Shown here in pieces: positions 39,632 through 50,999 of a stretch of DNA of 64,000 nucleotides. Every line of letters begins with the position of its first letter. The first letter of the stretch is position 1. The notes below the pieces were generated by a model, which saw nothing but the letters and a program-made list of their open reading frames with translations, was not told the origin of the DNA and did not search any database. The DNA is from Haloechinothrix alba (GTDB taxonomy: Bacteria; Actinomycetota; Actinomycetes; Mycobacteriales; Pseudonocardiaceae). Where the stretch lies: positions 1 through 64,000 of the forward strand of contig NZ_FZNW01000015.1 in NCBI RefSeq assembly GCF_900188115.1, given 5' to 3'. The position numbers and the translations under genes are program-made.

Positions 39632-40974
39632 ACGCGCTTCTCGCCCAGGCCCCCGAGGAGATGACCCGGGGTGAGGTGCTGGCCAATGACCCGTTGTGGC
39701 TGGTGCTGCTGAAGGTCGTCCTGCTGTTCGGTTTCGGCGTGCTCATGACGCTGTTCATGATCGTCTGGGAGCGCAAGGTCGTGGCGCGGATGCAGCACCG
39801 TAGCGGGCCGAACCGGGTGGGCCCCGGTGGCTGGCTGCAGTCGCTGGCCGACGGCATCAAGCTCGCGTTCGCCGAGGAGATCATCCCGGCCAACGCCGAC
39901 AAGAAGGTGTACTTCATCGCGCCGGTGATCTCCGCGGCTACGGCGTTCGCCACCTTCTCGGTGATCCCCTTCGCGCCGCAGGTGGAGATCTTCGGGCACA
40001 CCACCTACCTGCAACTGATCGACATCCCGGTCGGCGTGCTCGTGGTCCTGGCAGCCTCGGCCATCGGGGTGTACGGCATCGTGCTCGGCGGCTGGGCCTC
40101 GGGCTCGCCGTACCCGCTGCTCGGGTCGTTACGGTCGGCGGCGCAGGTGATCTCCTACGAGATCGCGATGGGCCTGTCGCTGGTCGCGGTGATCCTGTAC
40201 GCCCAGTCGCTGTCCACAGGCGATATCGTCGACGCCCAGGTGGACGGCTGGTTCGCGTTCCTCCTGCTGCCGAGCTTCGTGATCTTCTTGATCTCGATCG
40301 TCGGTGAGACCAACAGGGCGCCGTTCGACCTGCCCGAGGCCGAGTCGGAGCTGGTCGGCGGGTTCCACACCGAGTACAGCTCGCTGAAGTTCGCGCTGTT
40401 CTTCCTCGCCGAGTACGTGATGATCGTGTCGTTGTCGGCGTTCACCGTGACGCTGTTCCTCGGTGGCTACATGGCGCCGTGGCCGCTGTCGATGATCGGT
40501 GACGGGATGCTGAACGAGGGCTGGTGGCCGTTCCTGTGGTTCGTGCTCAAGTGCCTGGTCATCATGTTCCTGTTCATCTGGCTGCGCGGCACCCTGCCGC
40601 GGTTCCGCTACGACCAGTTCATGCGGCTCGGCTGGAAGGTGCTCATCCCCGTCAACCTGGCGTGGATCGTGCTGATCGCAGGCATCCGGGCGATCCGGAC
40701 CGACGCCGAGGTGACCACGAACCAGATCCTGATCTTCGGTGGCGCGGTTATCGCCGTCATCGTGCTGCTGAGCCTGCTGATCCCGGAGAAGCCGGCCCCT
40801 GCCGATGACGACCGGGTGCCGGTGACCGGTGGCGACTACCCGGTTCCGCCGCTGGACCTCGAGGTGCCGAAGAAGCCCAAGCGGCGGACCGTGACCGGCT
40901 CCGGTGGGCGCAGCAGCAACTCCGAGATCGGCACCGAAGGCCGGAAGGAGGCCGACGACAATGGGAATGTTTGA
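39628..40974 (+). CDS. nuoH: NADH-quinone oxidoreductase subunit H
   Basis: NuoH is the membrane subunit that completes the quinone tunnel. It has about eight helices and the signatures [31 protein letters not shown] and [24 protein letters not shown] (split across about 225-250). The 448-residue protein has a hydrophilic C-terminal tail of about 60 residues ([11 protein letters not shown] onward) typical of actinobacteria. It overlaps both nuoG and nuoI. Confidence 0.97.
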   Translation: MNALLAQAPEEMTRGEVLANDPLWLVLLKVVLLFGFGVLMTLFMIVWERKVVARMQHRSGPNRVGPGGWLQSLADGIKLAFAEEIIPANADKKVYFIAPVISAATAFATFSVIPFAPQVEIFGHTTYLQLIDIPVGVLVVLAASAIGVYGIVLGGWASGSPYPLLGSLRSAAQVISYEIAMGLSLVAVILYAQSLSTGDIVDAQVDGWFAFLLLPSFVIFLISIVGETNRAPFDLPEAESELVGGFHTEYSSLKFALFFLAEYVMIVSLSAFTVTLFLGGYMAPWPLSMIGDGMLNEGWWPFLWFVLKCLVIMFLFIWLRGTLPRFRYDQFMRLGWKVLIPVNLAWIVLIAGIRAIRTDAEVTTNQILIFGGAVIAVIVLLSLLIPEKPAPADDDRVPVTGGDYPVPPLDLEVPKKPKRRTVTGSGGRSSNSEIGTEGRKEADDNGNV

Positions 40975-41503
40975 TCCGATCAAGGGCTTCGGGGTCACCT
41001 TCTCGACCATGTTCAAGAAGGTGGTGACCGAGCAGTACCCGGAGGAGTTCCACCCCACGGCCCCGCGTTACCGCGCTCGGCACCAGCTCAACCGCCACCC
41101 GGACGGCTTGGAGAAATGCGTCGGGTGCGAGCTCTGCGCGTGGGCATGCCCCGCGGACGCGATCTTCGTGGAGGGTGGCGACAACACCGAGGAGGAGCGC
41201 TACTCGCCAGGGGAGCGCTACGGCAAGGACTACCAGATCAACTACCTGCGGTGCATCGGCTGCGGGCTGTGCGTCGAGGCATGCCCGACGCGCTCGCTGA
41301 CGATGATCAACTTCTACGAGCTCGCCGACGACGACCGGCGGAAGCTCATCTACACCAAGGAAGACCTGATGGCTCCGCTGTTGCCGGGTATGGAGGAGCC
41401 GCCTCACCCCATGCGGCTCGGCGACGACGAGCAGGACTACTACACCTACGGTCCGGAGCTCGAGCGTGACCGGTCCGGCAAGGACGAGGAGGCACTGCAG
41501 TGA
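40961..41503 (+). CDS. nuoI: NADH-quinone oxidoreductase subunit I
   Basis: NuoI carries two [4Fe-4S] clusters (N6a and N6b) in an 8Fe ferredoxin fold. The motifs are [12 protein letters not shown] and [12 protein letters not shown]. The ATG at 40961 is preceded by GGAAGGAGG. The frame is open further upstream inside nuoH but that part is not coding. A second ATG at 40967 is possible. The 180-residue protein overlaps the nuoH end by 14 bases and the nuoJ start by GTGA. Confidence 0.97.
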   Translation: MGMFDPIKGFGVTFSTMFKKVVTEQYPEEFHPTAPRYRARHQLNRHPDGLEKCVGCELCAWACPADAIFVEGGDNTEEERYSPGERYGKDYQINYLRCIGCGLCVEACPTRSLTMINFYELADDDRRKLIYTKEDLMAPLLPGMEEPPHPMRLGDDEQDYYTYGPELERDRSGKDEEALQ

Positions 41504-42393
41504 CGTCGTTCGTCGAGGCGGGCCTCGTGCTGGCCCAGACTCCCGGCCAGGAAGCGGTGACGGCCGGCGAGGCCGCCGCGTTCTGGGTACTCGGTCCGCT
41601 GGCCGTCGCGGGCGCGCTCGGCATGGTCTTCGTGCGCAACGCGGTGCACTCCGCGCTGTGGCTCGTGGTCACCATGCTGACGCTCGGCGTGTTCTACCTG
41701 ATCCAGAACGCCTCGTTCCTCGGCTTCACCCAGATCATCGTCTACACCGGCGCGGTCATGATGCTGTTCCTGTTCGTGCTGATGATGGCCGGAAAGGACA
41801 GTTCGGACGCGCTGGTCGAGGCATTGCGTGGTCAACGGCTGGCAGCCGCGGTTTTCGGTGTCGGCTTCGCGGTCTTGCTGTCGGCCGCGCTGGTCCGGTC
41901 GCTGCGCGACACGCAGTTCGCCCCGCCGCTGGACCCCACGAGCCCCGAAGGCGGTGGCGCAGGCGGGCTCGGTGAGTTGATCTTCACCGACTACCTGTTC
42001 CCGTTCGAGCTCACCGCCGCCCTGTTGATCGTCGCCGGCCTCGCGGGCATCGTGCTCGCCCAGCGTGACAAGCGTGACGAGGGAGTCAAGCGCTCGCAGC
42101 GCGAGCTGGTCGAGGCGCGCTTCCGCGGCGAGTACGAGCGGCCTTCCGGCAGGCCGGGGCCCGGCGTGTTCGCCACCGGCAACTCGGTGGCCACGCCTGC
42201 GTTACTGCCGGACGGCAGCATCGCGGAGGACTCGCTGTCCGACCTGATCGAGTCGACGCCGACTGCGCGTCGCGTCTCGCCGCCCGGGTGGATGCGTGCG
42301 CTGGACAGCGCCGAGCAGGCCGAGGGCGTCCACGGCGACGAGGGCGACGGCGCGGGGCCGAGCACGACCGACGATGAGGGGAGCGAGCGGTGA
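41500..42393 (+). CDS. nuoJ: NADH-quinone oxidoreductase subunit J
   Basis: NuoJ is a five-helix membrane subunit linking the quinone site to the antiporter-like subunits. The pi-bulge helix region is recognisable ([21 protein letters not shown], about 80-100). The N-terminal about 165 residues hold the helices. A polar tail of about 100 residues ([14 protein letters not shown] onward) extends beyond the usual end. The GTG start overlaps nuoI and the stop overlaps nuoK. Confidence 0.96.
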   Translation: MTSFVEAGLVLAQTPGQEAVTAGEAAAFWVLGPLAVAGALGMVFVRNAVHSALWLVVTMLTLGVFYLIQNASFLGFTQIIVYTGAVMMLFLFVLMMAGKDSSDALVEALRGQRLAAAVFGVGFAVLLSAALVRSLRDTQFAPPLDPTSPEGGGAGGLGELIFTDYLFPFELTAALLIVAGLAGIVLAQRDKRDEGVKRSQRELVEARFRGEYERPSGRPGPGVFATGNSVATPALLPDGSIAEDSLSDLIESTPTARRVSPPGWMRALDSAEQAEGVHGDEGDGAGPSTTDDEGSER

Positions 42394-42689
42394 CCCCGGA
42401 GTACTACCTGCTGCTGTCGGCGCTGCTTTTCTCCATCGGGGCCGTCGGTGTCCTGGTGCGGCGCAACGCGATCGTGGTGTTCATGTGCATCGAGCTGATG
42501 CTGAACTCGGTCAATCTCAGCCTGGTCACCTTCGCCCGGATCGAGGGCACCCTCGACGGTCAGGTCATGGCGTTCTTCGTCATGGTGGTCGCGGCCGCGG
42601 AAGTGGTCGTCGGGCTCGCCATCATCATGTCCATCTTCCGTACTCGCAGGTCGGCGTCCATCGACGACACCAACCTGCTGAAGTATTGA
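42390..42689 (+). CDS. nuoK: NADH-quinone oxidoreductase subunit K
   Basis: NuoK is a three-helix membrane subunit with conserved buried Glu residues for proton movement. They are seen in [13 protein letters not shown] (about 30-42) and [12 protein letters not shown] (about 69-80). The 99-residue length is typical. The GTG start overlaps the nuoJ stop. A gap of about 56 bp then separates it from nuoL, the only notable internal gap after nuoA-nuoB. Confidence 0.97.
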   Translation: MTPEYYLLLSALLFSIGAVGVLVRRNAIVVFMCIELMLNSVNLSLVTFARIEGTLDGQVMAFFVMVVAAAEVVVGLAIIMSIFRTRRSASIDDTNLLKY

Positions 42690-42745
42690 CCCCGGGGAGT
42701 GGGAGTGCTGCCGGAAACGAACGGGAAGACTGTAGGGGTTAGACA

Positions 42746-44656
42746 GTGATCGCATCATCGTGGCTGCTGGTGGCCTTGCCCGCCCTTGGCGCACTCGTCC
42801 TGCTCGCCGGTGGCAAGCGGACGGACGGGTGGGGGCACCTGCTGGGGTGCGCGACGGTCATCGCATCCTTCGCCTACGCACTGGCACTGTTCACCACATT
42901 GCTCGGCAGGCAGGCCGCGGACCGCTCGGCCGAGGCGCACCTGTTCTCGTGGATCCCCGTCGGCGAGCTGCAGGTGGACATCGCGCTGCTGATCGATCCG
43001 CTGTCGGTGACGTTCGCCCTGCTGATCACCGGTGTGGGCGCGGTGATCCACGTGTACTCGCTCGGCTACATGGGAGACGACCCGGAGCGCAGGAAGTTCT
43101 TCGCCTACATGAACCTGTTCGTGGCGGCGATGCTGGTGCTCGTGCTCGGCAACGGGTTCGTCAGCCTGTACCTCGGCTGGGAAGGCGTCGGGCTGGCCTC
43201 CTACCTGCTCATCGGTTTCTGGCAGTACAAACCGAGCGCGGCGACCGCTGCGAAGAAGGCCTTCGTCATGAACCGGGTCGGCGACATCGGTCTCGCCGTT
43301 GCGATCTTCCTGATGTGGAAACACATCGGCGGAACCTCGTACGCGGAGGTCTTCGCAGGGATCGGCGACGTACCCACCGACGTCGCTCTGGTGATCGCGC
43401 TGCTGTTGCTGCTCGGCGCGTGCGGCAAGTCCGGCCAGGTACCGCTGCAGGCGTGGCTGCCGGACGCGATGGAAGGTCCCACGCCGGTCTCCGCGCTGAT
43501 CCACGCGGCGACGATGGTGACCGCGGGTGTCTACCTCATCGCACGGGCCAACCCGATCTACAACGTGACCCCGACCGGGCAGCTGGTCGTGACCATCATC
43601 GGTGCGGTCACCCTGCTGGTCGGAGCGATCATCGGCTGCGCGTACGACGACATCAAGAAGGTGCTCGCCTACTCCACGGTGAGCCAGATCGGGTACATGA
43701 TGCTCGCTGTCGGGCTCGGCCCGTTCGGCTACGCGCTGGCGATCATGCACCTGCTCACGCACGGCTTCTTCAAGGCGGGTCTGTTCCTCGGCGCGGGCTC
43801 GGTCATGCACGGCATGAACGACGAAGTCGACATGCGCAAGTTCGGTGGTCTCTACCGGAAGATGCCCATCACCTTCGTCACCTTCGGACTCGGGTACCTG
43901 GCTCTGATCGGGTTCCCGTTCCTGTCCGGCTACTACTCCAAGGACGCCATCATCGACGCGGCCTTCGGCCAGGGCGGTTGGCAGGGCTGGGTCTTCGGCG
44001 GCGCCGCGCTGCTCGGCGCAGGTATCACCGCCTTCTACATGACCCGTTTGATGGTGTTGACGTTCTTCGGCAAGCAGCGCTGGGCGGAGCTGACCGACAG
44101 CGAGGGACGCGAGTTCCACCCCCACGAGTCGGGCCCGGTCATGACGGTGCCGATGATGCTGCTGGCGGTCGGCTCCGTGGGCGCGGGGTACTTCTTCGTG
44201 CAGGGCGAGCGCCTTGTGCACTGGCTGACTCCGTCGCTCGGCGAGCTGGAACACGGCGCCGAGCCGGTGCTCGGCCACGGCACCGTGGTCGCCGCCACGA
44301 TGACCGCCGTAGCCCTCGGGGTGGTCCTGGCCGTGTTGCTGGTCGCAAGGCCAGAGACCCCGGTCGAGCGCCCAGCACGGGTGAGCGCGGTGGTACAGGC
44401 GGCCCGCGCGGATCTCTACGGTAATGCGCTCAATGAGGCGCTGTTCGCGCGTCCCGGTATCTGGCTGTCCAGGGCGCTGGTCTACGTGGACAACAGGGGC
44501 GTCGACGGGGTCGTCAACGGCCTCGCGGCCGGGCTCGGCGGCGGTTCCGGGCGGCTGCGCAGGTTGCAAACCGGGTTCGTCCGCTCCTATGCGCTGTCCA
44601 TGCTTGCCGGAGCCGGTGTGCTCCTCGGCCTGTTGTTGATGGTGAGGTTCGTATGA
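42746..44656 (+). CDS. nuoL: NADH-quinone oxidoreductase subunit L
   Basis: NuoL is the distal antiporter-like proton pump. The 636-residue protein has the conserved Glu in helix 5 ([19 protein letters not shown]), the Lys of [20 protein letters not shown] and the [12 protein letters not shown] helix. Its long C-terminal part should form the lateral helix that braces the membrane arm. The GTG at 42746 follows a GTAGGGG ribosome site. It overlaps nuoM (ATGA). Confidence 0.97.
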   Translation: MIASSWLLVALPALGALVLLAGGKRTDGWGHLLGCATVIASFAYALALFTTLLGRQAADRSAEAHLFSWIPVGELQVDIALLIDPLSVTFALLITGVGAVIHVYSLGYMGDDPERRKFFAYMNLFVAAMLVLVLGNGFVSLYLGWEGVGLASYLLIGFWQYKPSAATAAKKAFVMNRVGDIGLAVAIFLMWKHIGGTSYAEVFAGIGDVPTDVALVIALLLLLGACGKSGQVPLQAWLPDAMEGPTPVSALIHAATMVTAGVYLIARANPIYNVTPTGQLVVTIIGAVTLLVGAIIGCAYDDIKKVLAYSTVSQIGYMMLAVGLGPFGYALAIMHLLTHGFFKAGLFLGAGSVMHGMNDEVDMRKFGGLYRKMPITFVTFGLGYLALIGFPFLSGYYSKDAIIDAAFGQGGWQGWVFGGAALLGAGITAFYMTRLMVLTFFGKQRWAELTDSEGREFHPHESGPVMTVPMMLLAVGSVGAGYFFVQGERLVHWLTPSLGELEHGAEPVLGHGTVVAATMTAVALGVVLAVLLVARPETPVERPARVSAVVQAARADLYGNALNEALFARPGIWLSRALVYVDNRGVDGVVNGLAAGLGGGSGRLRRLQTGFVRSYALSMLAGAGVLLGLLLMVRFV

Positions 44657-46209
44657 CCTGGCTACTCGCGCTGATCCTGCTGCCACTGGTCGGCGCCGCC
44701 GTCGTCGCGGGACTACGCGGTAATGACCGGCTCGCCACGCTGACCGCGCTCGGCTTCTCGCTGGCCACCCTGCTGCTGGTGGTGCCGCTGTGGGCGGGCT
44801 ACGAGCCGGCAGGTGACCGGATGCAGCAGACCAGCTCTATCGAGTGGATCCCGCAGTTCGGGATCCACTTCGCCTTCGGCATCGACGGGATCGCGCTGGT
44901 GATGATCGCCGTGATCGCGTTGCTGGTCCCGCTGGTGATCGGTGTCCTCGGTGTCACGGACAAGCTTCCGGAAGGCCGCAGCGCGGGCGGCTACCTGTCG
45001 CTGCTGCTCGTTCAGCAGTCGCTGACCATCGGGGTGTTCGCGGCGACCGACGTGTTCCTGTTCTACGTGCTGTTCGAGGTCATGCTGATCCCGATGTACT
45101 TCCTCATCGGGGCCTACGGCGGACCGAACAGGCAGTACGCGGCGGTGAAGTTCTTCCTCTACTCGTTCCTCGGTGGCCTGATCATGCTGGCCTCGGTGAT
45201 CGGTTCGTACGTGCTGGCCGCCGACGAGCTCGGCGAGGGGACCTTCGACTGGGCCACGCTGGTATCGGTCGTCTCCGAGGCACCGCTGAGTACGCAGGTC
45301 TGGCTGTTCCTCGGGTTCTTCCTGGCGTTCGCGGTGAAGGCTCCGCTCGTGCCGCTGCACACGTGGCTGCCGGACGCAGCGGGTCAGGCCCCGATCGGCG
45401 TGGCCGTCGTGCTCGTCGGCGTACTCGACAAGGTCGGCACGTTCGGCTTCCTGCGCTACTGCTTGCCGATGTTCCCGGCCGCGAGCGTCGAGCTGGCCCC
45501 GCTGGTACTCACCCTGGCCGTGGCAGGCGTGCTGTACGGCTCGGTGCTGGCCGCCGGGCAGCAGGACATGAAGCGGTTCATCGCCTACGTCTCGATCGCG
45601 CACTTCGGCTTCATCGCGCTCGGCATCTTCGCCTTCACCGCGCAGGCCCAGGTCGGCTCGGTGACGTACATGGTCAACCACAGCCTGGCCACCGGGATGT
45701 TGATCCTGGTGGTGGGAATGGTGATCGCGCGGGGTGGCTCGAGCACGATCTCCGACTACGGTGGTATGGCCAAGCTGACGCCACTGCTCGGCGGCATGAT
45801 GCTGCTGGCGGGGCTCGCGACCCTGGCACTGCCCGGGACCAACGCCTTCATCAGCGAGTTCCTCGTGCTGCTCGGTGCCTTCGAGACCAGGCCGGTGTTC
45901 GCCGTGCTCGCCGTGCTGGGCATGGTGCTCGCGGCGGTGTACGTGCTGTGGCTGTATCAGCGGGTGATGCAGGGTCCCGTGCGTGGGGACGCGCTTGTCG
46001 GCGCCGGTGGTGGACCGGGTGCAGTGCAGGCACCGGAAACCGGGGCGCGCAAGGCCGTCCGGGACACATCCCGCAGGGAGCTGGCCGTGCTGGCGCCGCT
46101 GGTCGTTCTGATCATCGGCTTGGGCCTGTACCCCAAGCCGGTCGTGGACGTGGTCACTCCGTCGGTCGAGGCGACGCTGAGTGCCGTGCAGGAAGGTGAC
46201 GAGAGGTGA
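44653..46209 (+). CDS. nuoM: NADH-quinone oxidoreductase subunit M
   Basis: NuoM is the middle antiporter-like pump. The conserved Glu is in [19 protein letters not shown] (about 133-151) and the Lys in [18 protein letters not shown] (about 231-248). The 518 residues include about 14 hydrophobic helices. It is coupled by overlap to nuoL and nuoN. A polar loop near residues 440-475 ([15 protein letters not shown]) is longer than usual. Confidence 0.97.
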   Translation: MTWLLALILLPLVGAAVVAGLRGNDRLATLTALGFSLATLLLVVPLWAGYEPAGDRMQQTSSIEWIPQFGIHFAFGIDGIALVMIAVIALLVPLVIGVLGVTDKLPEGRSAGGYLSLLLVQQSLTIGVFAATDVFLFYVLFEVMLIPMYFLIGAYGGPNRQYAAVKFFLYSFLGGLIMLASVIGSYVLAADELGEGTFDWATLVSVVSEAPLSTQVWLFLGFFLAFAVKAPLVPLHTWLPDAAGQAPIGVAVVLVGVLDKVGTFGFLRYCLPMFPAASVELAPLVLTLAVAGVLYGSVLAAGQQDMKRFIAYVSIAHFGFIALGIFAFTAQAQVGSVTYMVNHSLATGMLILVVGMVIARGGSSTISDYGGMAKLTPLLGGMMLLAGLATLALPGTNAFISEFLVLLGAFETRPVFAVLAVLGMVLAAVYVLWLYQRVMQGPVRGDALVGAGGGPGAVQAPETGARKAVRDTSRRELAVLAPLVVLIIGLGLYPKPVVDVVTPSVEATLSAVQEGDER

Positions 46210-47825
46210 GGCTCGAGATGTTCGGAGCGCAGGTGACGGCCCTTTCTCCTCCGTCCGTCGACTACACGGCCATGCTGCCCGTGCTGATCGTGCTCGGCGC
46301 GGCCGCCGTCGGTGTGCTGCTCGAGGCGTTCGTGCCGCGGCACCTGCGCTGGTCGGTACAGGTCACCGTGAGCCTGGTCGCACTCGCGGGAGCGGGCATC
46401 GCTCTCGGCGCCTACGTTCCGGGGGCTCCGGCGCAGGGCGTCACGACCATGGTCGACACCCTGGCGATCGACGCGCCCGCGCTGTTCCTCTGGGGAACGT
46501 TGCTCGCCCTGTCCTTCGTGGCGCTGCTGTTCATCGCCGAACGCACGGTGGAGCCGGGTGGCGCGTTCGTGTCCCAGGCCGCGCTGCGTGGCGCCGCAGG
46601 CGCCGGCGGGTCGGTGAGCACCCGCGAACCGGAGACGACCGGCGGGCGTGATGGCGCCGCGCCCGCTGACGGCGCGCGCGGGATGCAGACGGAGATCTTC
46701 CCACTGACCCTGTTCGCGCTCGGCGGGATGATGACGTTCGTCGCGGCCAACGACCTGCTGACGATGTTCATCGCGCTGGAGGTGCTGAGCCTGCCGCTGT
46801 ACCTGATGTGCGGGCTCGCCCGCAGGCGCAGGCTGCTGTCCCAGGAGTCCGCCGTCAAGTACTTCCTGCTCGGCGCGTTCGCGAGCGCCTTCTTCCTCTA
46901 CGGCCTCGCCCTGCTGTACGGCTACGCGGGTTCGGTCCGGCTGGGTGATATCGCCACGGCCGCCGCCGGTAGCGACCGCTCGGACACCCTGCTGTTCGCG
47001 GGCTTCGGCCTGCTCGTGGTGGGCTTGCTGTTCAAGGGCTCCGTCGGACCGTTCCACGCCTGGACGCCGGACGTCTACCAGGGCGCTCCGACCTCGGTGA
47101 CCGGGTTCATGGCCGCGTGCACCAAGGTCGCCGCATTCGGTGCGATGCTGCGGGTGCTGTACGTCGGCTTCGAAGGAGTCAGCTGGGAATGGCGCGGCAT
47201 CCTGTGGGCCGTGGCGATCGTGTCCATGGCGGTGGGGGCTGTCCTCGGGCTGACGCAGCGTGACGTGAAACGAATGATCGCCTACTCGTCGATCGCGCAC
47301 GCCGGGTTCCTCGTGATCGGGGTGATGACCCTCAGCGACAGCGGGCTCGCCGCGACGATGTTCTACCTGCTCGCTTACGGCTTCACCACCCTCGCGGCAT
47401 TCGCGGTGGTCAGCCTGGTCCGGGACGCCGACGGAGAGGCAACCGACCTGTCGTCCTGGGCCGGGCTGGCGAAGCGTTCGCCGCTGATCGCCGGGGTGTT
47501 CACCTTCCTGCTGCTCGCGCTCGCCGGGATCCCGCTCACCAGCGGGTTCGTCGGCAAGTTCGTGGTGTTCTCCGCAGCGCTCGGCGAGGGCCTCGCTCCG
47601 CTGGTCGTGCTTGCCCTGGTGTTCAGTGCGGTGGCCGCGTTCTACTACCTGCGGGTCGTGGTGGTGATGTACTTCTCCGAGCCGGCTGCCGGCGGGGCGA
47701 GCGTCACCGTGCCAGGGGCCTTCACCACCGTCACCATCGCTGCCGGCACCATCGTGACGTTGCTGCTGGGCATCTATCCCGGGTTCGCACTCGAATGGGC
47801 CGGGGCAGGCGGATTCGCCTTCTGA
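46206..47825 (+). CDS. nuoN: NADH-quinone oxidoreductase subunit N
   Basis: NuoN is the third antiporter-like subunit and closes the operon. Conserved features are FIALEVLSLPLYLM (Glu of helix 5) and LFKGSVGPFHAWTPDVYQGAP (Lys and His of helices 7-8, about 276-296). A hydrophilic insertion near residues 125-160 contains a Gly-rich acidic stretch. The GTG at 46206 overlaps the nuoM stop; an ATG at 46218 is an alternative. The 539-residue length is slightly above average. Confidence 0.97.
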   Translation: MRLEMFGAQVTALSPPSVDYTAMLPVLIVLGAAAVGVLLEAFVPRHLRWSVQVTVSLVALAGAGIALGAYVPGAPAQGVTTMVDTLAIDAPALFLWGTLLALSFVALLFIAERTVEPGGAFVSQAALRGAAGAGGSVSTREPETTGGRDGAAPADGARGMQTEIFPLTLFALGGMMTFVAANDLLTMFIALEVLSLPLYLMCGLARRRRLLSQESAVKYFLLGAFASAFFLYGLALLYGYAGSVRLGDIATAAAGSDRSDTLLFAGFGLLVVGLLFKGSVGPFHAWTPDVYQGAPTSVTGFMAACTKVAAFGAMLRVLYVGFEGVSWEWRGILWAVAIVSMAVGAVLGLTQRDVKRMIAYSSIAHAGFLVIGVMTLSDSGLAATMFYLLAYGFTTLAAFAVVSLVRDADGEATDLSSWAGLAKRSPLIAGVFTFLLLALAGIPLTSGFVGKFVVFSAALGEGLAPLVVLALVFSAVAAFYYLRVVVVMYFSEPAAGGASVTVPGAFTTVTIAAGTIVTLLLGIYPGFALEWAGAGGFAF

Positions 47826-47925
47826 CCTCGCGGGTGTCCACGTGTGAGCCGGCGACGACGCCGCCGAGGCGCCCGACTAGGCTTGGCGGCGATCGTGGTC
47901 CGCTGCTGGAGAGGGCTTAGCCGAC

Positions 47926-48984
47926 GTGTCCGAGTTCGAAGACGCCGCGCGCGAGATGTCCGATCCGTCACTGGGCAGCGGCGCTGTCGCGGAGCTGAAG
48001 GCAGCCATCGGTCTGCAGGTCGACGATGAGGGCCTGCTCACCGACCTGGCCAAGGGTCTCGGTGCGGTCGAGTCACGCCTGCGTGACGTGGTCCGCAGCG
48101 ACGTGCGTTTCGTGCACGACGCGGCGCTGTACCTCGTCGATGCGGGCGGCAAGCGGTTCCGCCCGATGTTCACGTTGCTGGCCAGCCAGTTCGGTAGCGA
48201 AGGCCGCGACGACGTGGTGACGGCAGGCGCTGCCGTGGAGCTGGTCCACCTGGCCACGCTTCACCACGACGACGTGATGGACGAGGCGGTCATCCGCCGC
48301 GGGGCGCCGAGCGCGAACGCGCGGTGGGACAACACCGTGGCCATCCTCACAGGGGACTTCCTGTTCGCCCACGCGTCGCGCCTGGTCGCAGGCCTCGGCT
48401 CGGAGGCCTCCCGGATCATCGCCGAGACGTTCGGTGAGCTCGTCACCGGCCAGATGCGCGAGACTGTGGGAGCCAGGGACGGTGAGGATCCGATCGACCA
48501 CTACTTGACAGCGATCGGGCAGAAGACGGGTTCGTTGATCGCGACCGCGGGACGGTTCGGCGCGATGCTGTCCGGTGCCCCGCCCGAGCAGGTCGCGGCG
48601 TTGCGCCGATTCGGAGAGCTGATCGGCGCGGCGTTCCAAATCTCCGATGACATCATCGACATCGCCTCCCCGTCGGACGAGCTCGGTAAGGCACAAGGGA
48701 CCGACCTGCGCGAGGGCGTGCGTACGTTGCCGATGCTGTACGCGCTCAACGACGACAGGGAGAACGCGCGGCTCGTCGAGCTGCTGTCGGCCCCGCTGTC
48801 CGAGGACGCGTTGATCGGCGAGGCCGTTGAGCTGTTGCGGGACTCCCGTGGCCTCGAGCATGCGCGGGTCACGCTGTCCGGTTACGCTCAGCGAGCACGG
48901 TCCGAGCTGGAGGCCCTTCCGGACTCGGCTGCGCGGGCGGCTTGCGAGTCCATAGCCGACTACCTTGTCGCGCGCACCCACTAG
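47926..48984 (+). CDS. grcC1: Long-chain polyprenyl diphosphate synthase
   Basis: This prenyltransferase extends isopentenyl units into the long chain used for the menaquinone tail. The 352-residue protein has the first aspartate motif DDVMD (about 115-119) and the second DDIID (about 241-245), with GGKRFRP near 74-80. A small residue (Ala110) lies five before the first Asp of DDVMD, which favours a long product, though chain length cannot be fixed from sequence. The GTG at 47926 follows a GGAGAGGG site. It lies 100 bp after nuoN, and in M. tuberculosis the homologue lies next to menJ, so nuo appears to have split a menaquinone cluster. Confidence 0.92.
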   Translation: MSEFEDAAREMSDPSLGSGAVAELKAAIGLQVDDEGLLTDLAKGLGAVESRLRDVVRSDVRFVHDAALYLVDAGGKRFRPMFTLLASQFGSEGRDDVVTAGAAVELVHLATLHHDDVMDEAVIRRGAPSANARWDNTVAILTGDFLFAHASRLVAGLGSEASRIIAETFGELVTGQMRETVGARDGEDPIDHYLTAIGQKTGSLIATAGRFGAMLSGAPPEQVAALRRFGELIGAAFQISDDIIDIASPSDELGKAQGTDLREGVRTLPMLYALNDDRENARLVELLSAPLSEDALIGEAVELLRDSRGLEHARVTLSGYAQRARSELEALPDSAARAACESIADYLVARTH

Positions 48985-49172
48985 TCGGAGCATGATGCGT
49001 ATGTCGGGTTGTCCGTACCAGGGGCAGGGTGCGAGCGGACCGCTTGCCCCGATCCACCTACCGCGAGCCACCCTTAAGGTGGCCACGTCAGCATGTCAAC
49101 TCCGGTGGCGTGCCAGCGGCCCCCGTCCGCTGGATGGTGCGTGACCCGCCGGGAAGGGAGACTGTCGGGAGC

Positions 49173-50891
49173 ATGTCCGTCTTTGCGCAAGTCTGGTTGT
49201 GGGCACTCGTCGCCTTCCTCATCGGTGTCCTGCTCACCTGGGTACTGCTCGTCCGTCCCGCGCATCAGCGGGTGCGGCAGCTCGAGCGTCACCTGGATGA
49301 GGAACGCGAGCGGGACCGGTCGTACGGGCAGAGTGCGCCTGCCGCTACAGGGGGCCGCGATGAGCGCGACGACCCGGTCGACGCCGCGTCCGGTGCGGCG
49401 TGGCCGCAACGGGAACCGGGGCAGGAACATCCTCCGCCGCCCGGGGTGGACCAGAGTGTCCGGCACGGCCGTACGTCATGGGTGGAGTCGGACAGCTTCT
49501 CGGCGGCACCACCCCGGCGGGTGGATCCCGGGCAGCCGCACCGGGAGCAGCACGCGCGCTTCACGGAGCCGGTGACGCGCCAGCAGTCCCCCCAGCAGTC
49601 CCCCCAGCAACAACAACCCTCGCAGCAACCGGGTATGCCCTCGCGCGGGACTCCGGCGCACCGGGAGAACCAGGACGCCGAACGGACTCGTTTCATCGAG
49701 CCCCCCGGTTACGGGGACTACGGTGCCGCCGCACCTGCCCCCGCAGACGAGAGCGGGCAGCCCAGGGAGATGACGGATCTCCAGGGCACCGCACCCAGCG
49801 AAACCGACTACATCTCGGTGGGCGAGCAGCAGTACGGCGCGGCCGAGCATGCCGGCGCCGAGCGCTTCGCGGCAGGCGAGGAGGTGTACGAGGGCGGCGG
49901 CGATGCCGCGTACCCGGCCGGCACGTCGTGGCAGCAGGAGGACGCCGCGTACGCGGGTAGCGAGACGGTGCAGCAGCCACAGGAGGCGACCGGCAGCGAG
50001 CTCTTCGCCCCGGACGAGCCCCAGCCGGATTACCTGGGTACCACGTTCGAATCAGAAGCCGAGCCACAGCAGCGGTTCTCCGCGCCCGAGCAGGACGCCG
50101 GGCGGCAGTGGTCCGCGCCTGAACAGGGTGCCGAGCGTTGGAGCAGCTCGGACGAGCAGCTGTCGTCTGCCCACGCCGGTGCCGGCGTCGACGAGCTGTC
50201 GTCCGCCCACGCCGGTGCCGGCGTCGAGCACGGGTTCGAACGGAGCGCGGAGGACGCGACCGGCTACGGCGCAGAGGAGCGGGCGGGCGAAGCCACGGGG
50301 AGCCGGGCGGACGTGGACACGGCGACCGGGGCGGAGGACTCGACCGCGCTGTCGGACCCGTTCTCCGAGCCGTTGGAGACCGATGTGACACCGGACGGCC
50401 CGCCGCTGCCGAAGCGCACGCGGGGCGCGAACCACAGCATCCGGGGTGGCTTCGAACCGCCGAAGCCGATCCAGCCGTCGATGCGTCCGGTGGCCAGGAG
50501 GGCGCCGCATCCGGAGTCGGCGCAGGCGACCAGCGGGTCGCTGTTCGAGCCCGCCGAGGAATCTCGTGGGCCCCAACGGCAGGACGCCACGCCGGGCGGC
50601 AATGACCTGTTCGGCTCCGGGGGACAGGACGCGGCGGGCGCTGCGGCGGCCGAGCAGCCTCCGGGGCAGGTCGGGCAGGACAGCTCGAGTTCATCGGGGC
50701 CCTTCGGCCCCGGGTCGGCCATGCCGCTGCCCGGCGGGGGACAACCCGCTCCGGAATATCCCGTCAAGGCGAGCGTGACGGCCCTGCGTTACTGCACGGA
50801 GGACTCACCGCAGTACCCACGAATGGTGGCCGAGGTGTGGTTCGCGAGCGCGGCGGATGCCGAACGGGTCGGGTTCCGGCCCCTGGCGTGA
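49173..50891 (+). CDS. Membrane-anchored low-complexity protein with sunset-like C-terminal domain
   Basis: One N-terminal transmembrane helix (about residues 6-27) is followed by about 480 residues rich in Gln, Glu, Ala, Pro and Ser, including QQSPQQ repeats and a duplicated unit (LSSAHAGAGV). The last 45 residues form a small conserved domain (YPVKASVTALRYCTEDSPQ, then AEVWFASAADAERVGF). This resembles the sunset domain of mycobacterial ArfC-type proteins. The ATG at 49173 begins right before the helix. Function is unknown; a scaffold or envelope role is only a guess. Confidence 0.72.
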   Translation: MSVFAQVWLWALVAFLIGVLLTWVLLVRPAHQRVRQLERHLDEERERDRSYGQSAPAATGGRDERDDPVDAASGAAWPQREPGQEHPPPPGVDQSVRHGRTSWVESDSFSAAPPRRVDPGQPHREQHARFTEPVTRQQSPQQSPQQQQPSQQPGMPSRGTPAHRENQDAERTRFIEPPGYGDYGAAAPAPADESGQPREMTDLQGTAPSETDYISVGEQQYGAAEHAGAERFAAGEEVYEGGGDAAYPAGTSWQQEDAAYAGSETVQQPQEATGSELFAPDEPQPDYLGTTFESEAEPQQRFSAPEQDAGRQWSAPEQGAERWSSSDEQLSSAHAGAGVDELSSAHAGAGVEHGFERSAEDATGYGAEERAGEATGSRADVDTATGAEDSTALSDPFSEPLETDVTPDGPPLPKRTRGANHSIRGGFEPPKPIQPSMRPVARRAPHPESAQATSGSLFEPAEESRGPQRQDATPGGNDLFGSGGQDAAGAAAAEQPPGQVGQDSSSSSGPFGPGSAMPLPGGGQPAPEYPVKASVTALRYCTEDSPQYPRMVAEVWFASAADAERVGFRPLA

Positions 50892-50905
50892 CCGGAGCCT
50901 ACTGA

Positions 50906-50931
50906 CCGGGGCCGAGCCTGCTCGGCCCCGG
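50906..50931. terminator. Strong bidirectional terminator
   Basis: CCGGGGCCGAGC (50906-50917) and GCTCGGCCCCGG (50920-50931) are perfectly complementary. In practice the stem is about 11 bp with a 4-base loop. It lies between the anchored protein gene and the convergent korB. Confidence 0.85.
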
Positions 50932-50999
50932 CACGGACACGCGGCGCAGGAGATGCCCGTTCGGGGCCTGCCCAGGGCGGGCCGGGCCGAGCAGGCTGT

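Noticed and set aside
42755-44686. 643-codon frame antisense to nuoL
   Set aside because: Composition is dominated by Arg, His, Gln and Asp, as expected for a shadow frame; nuoL on the forward strand is unmistakable.
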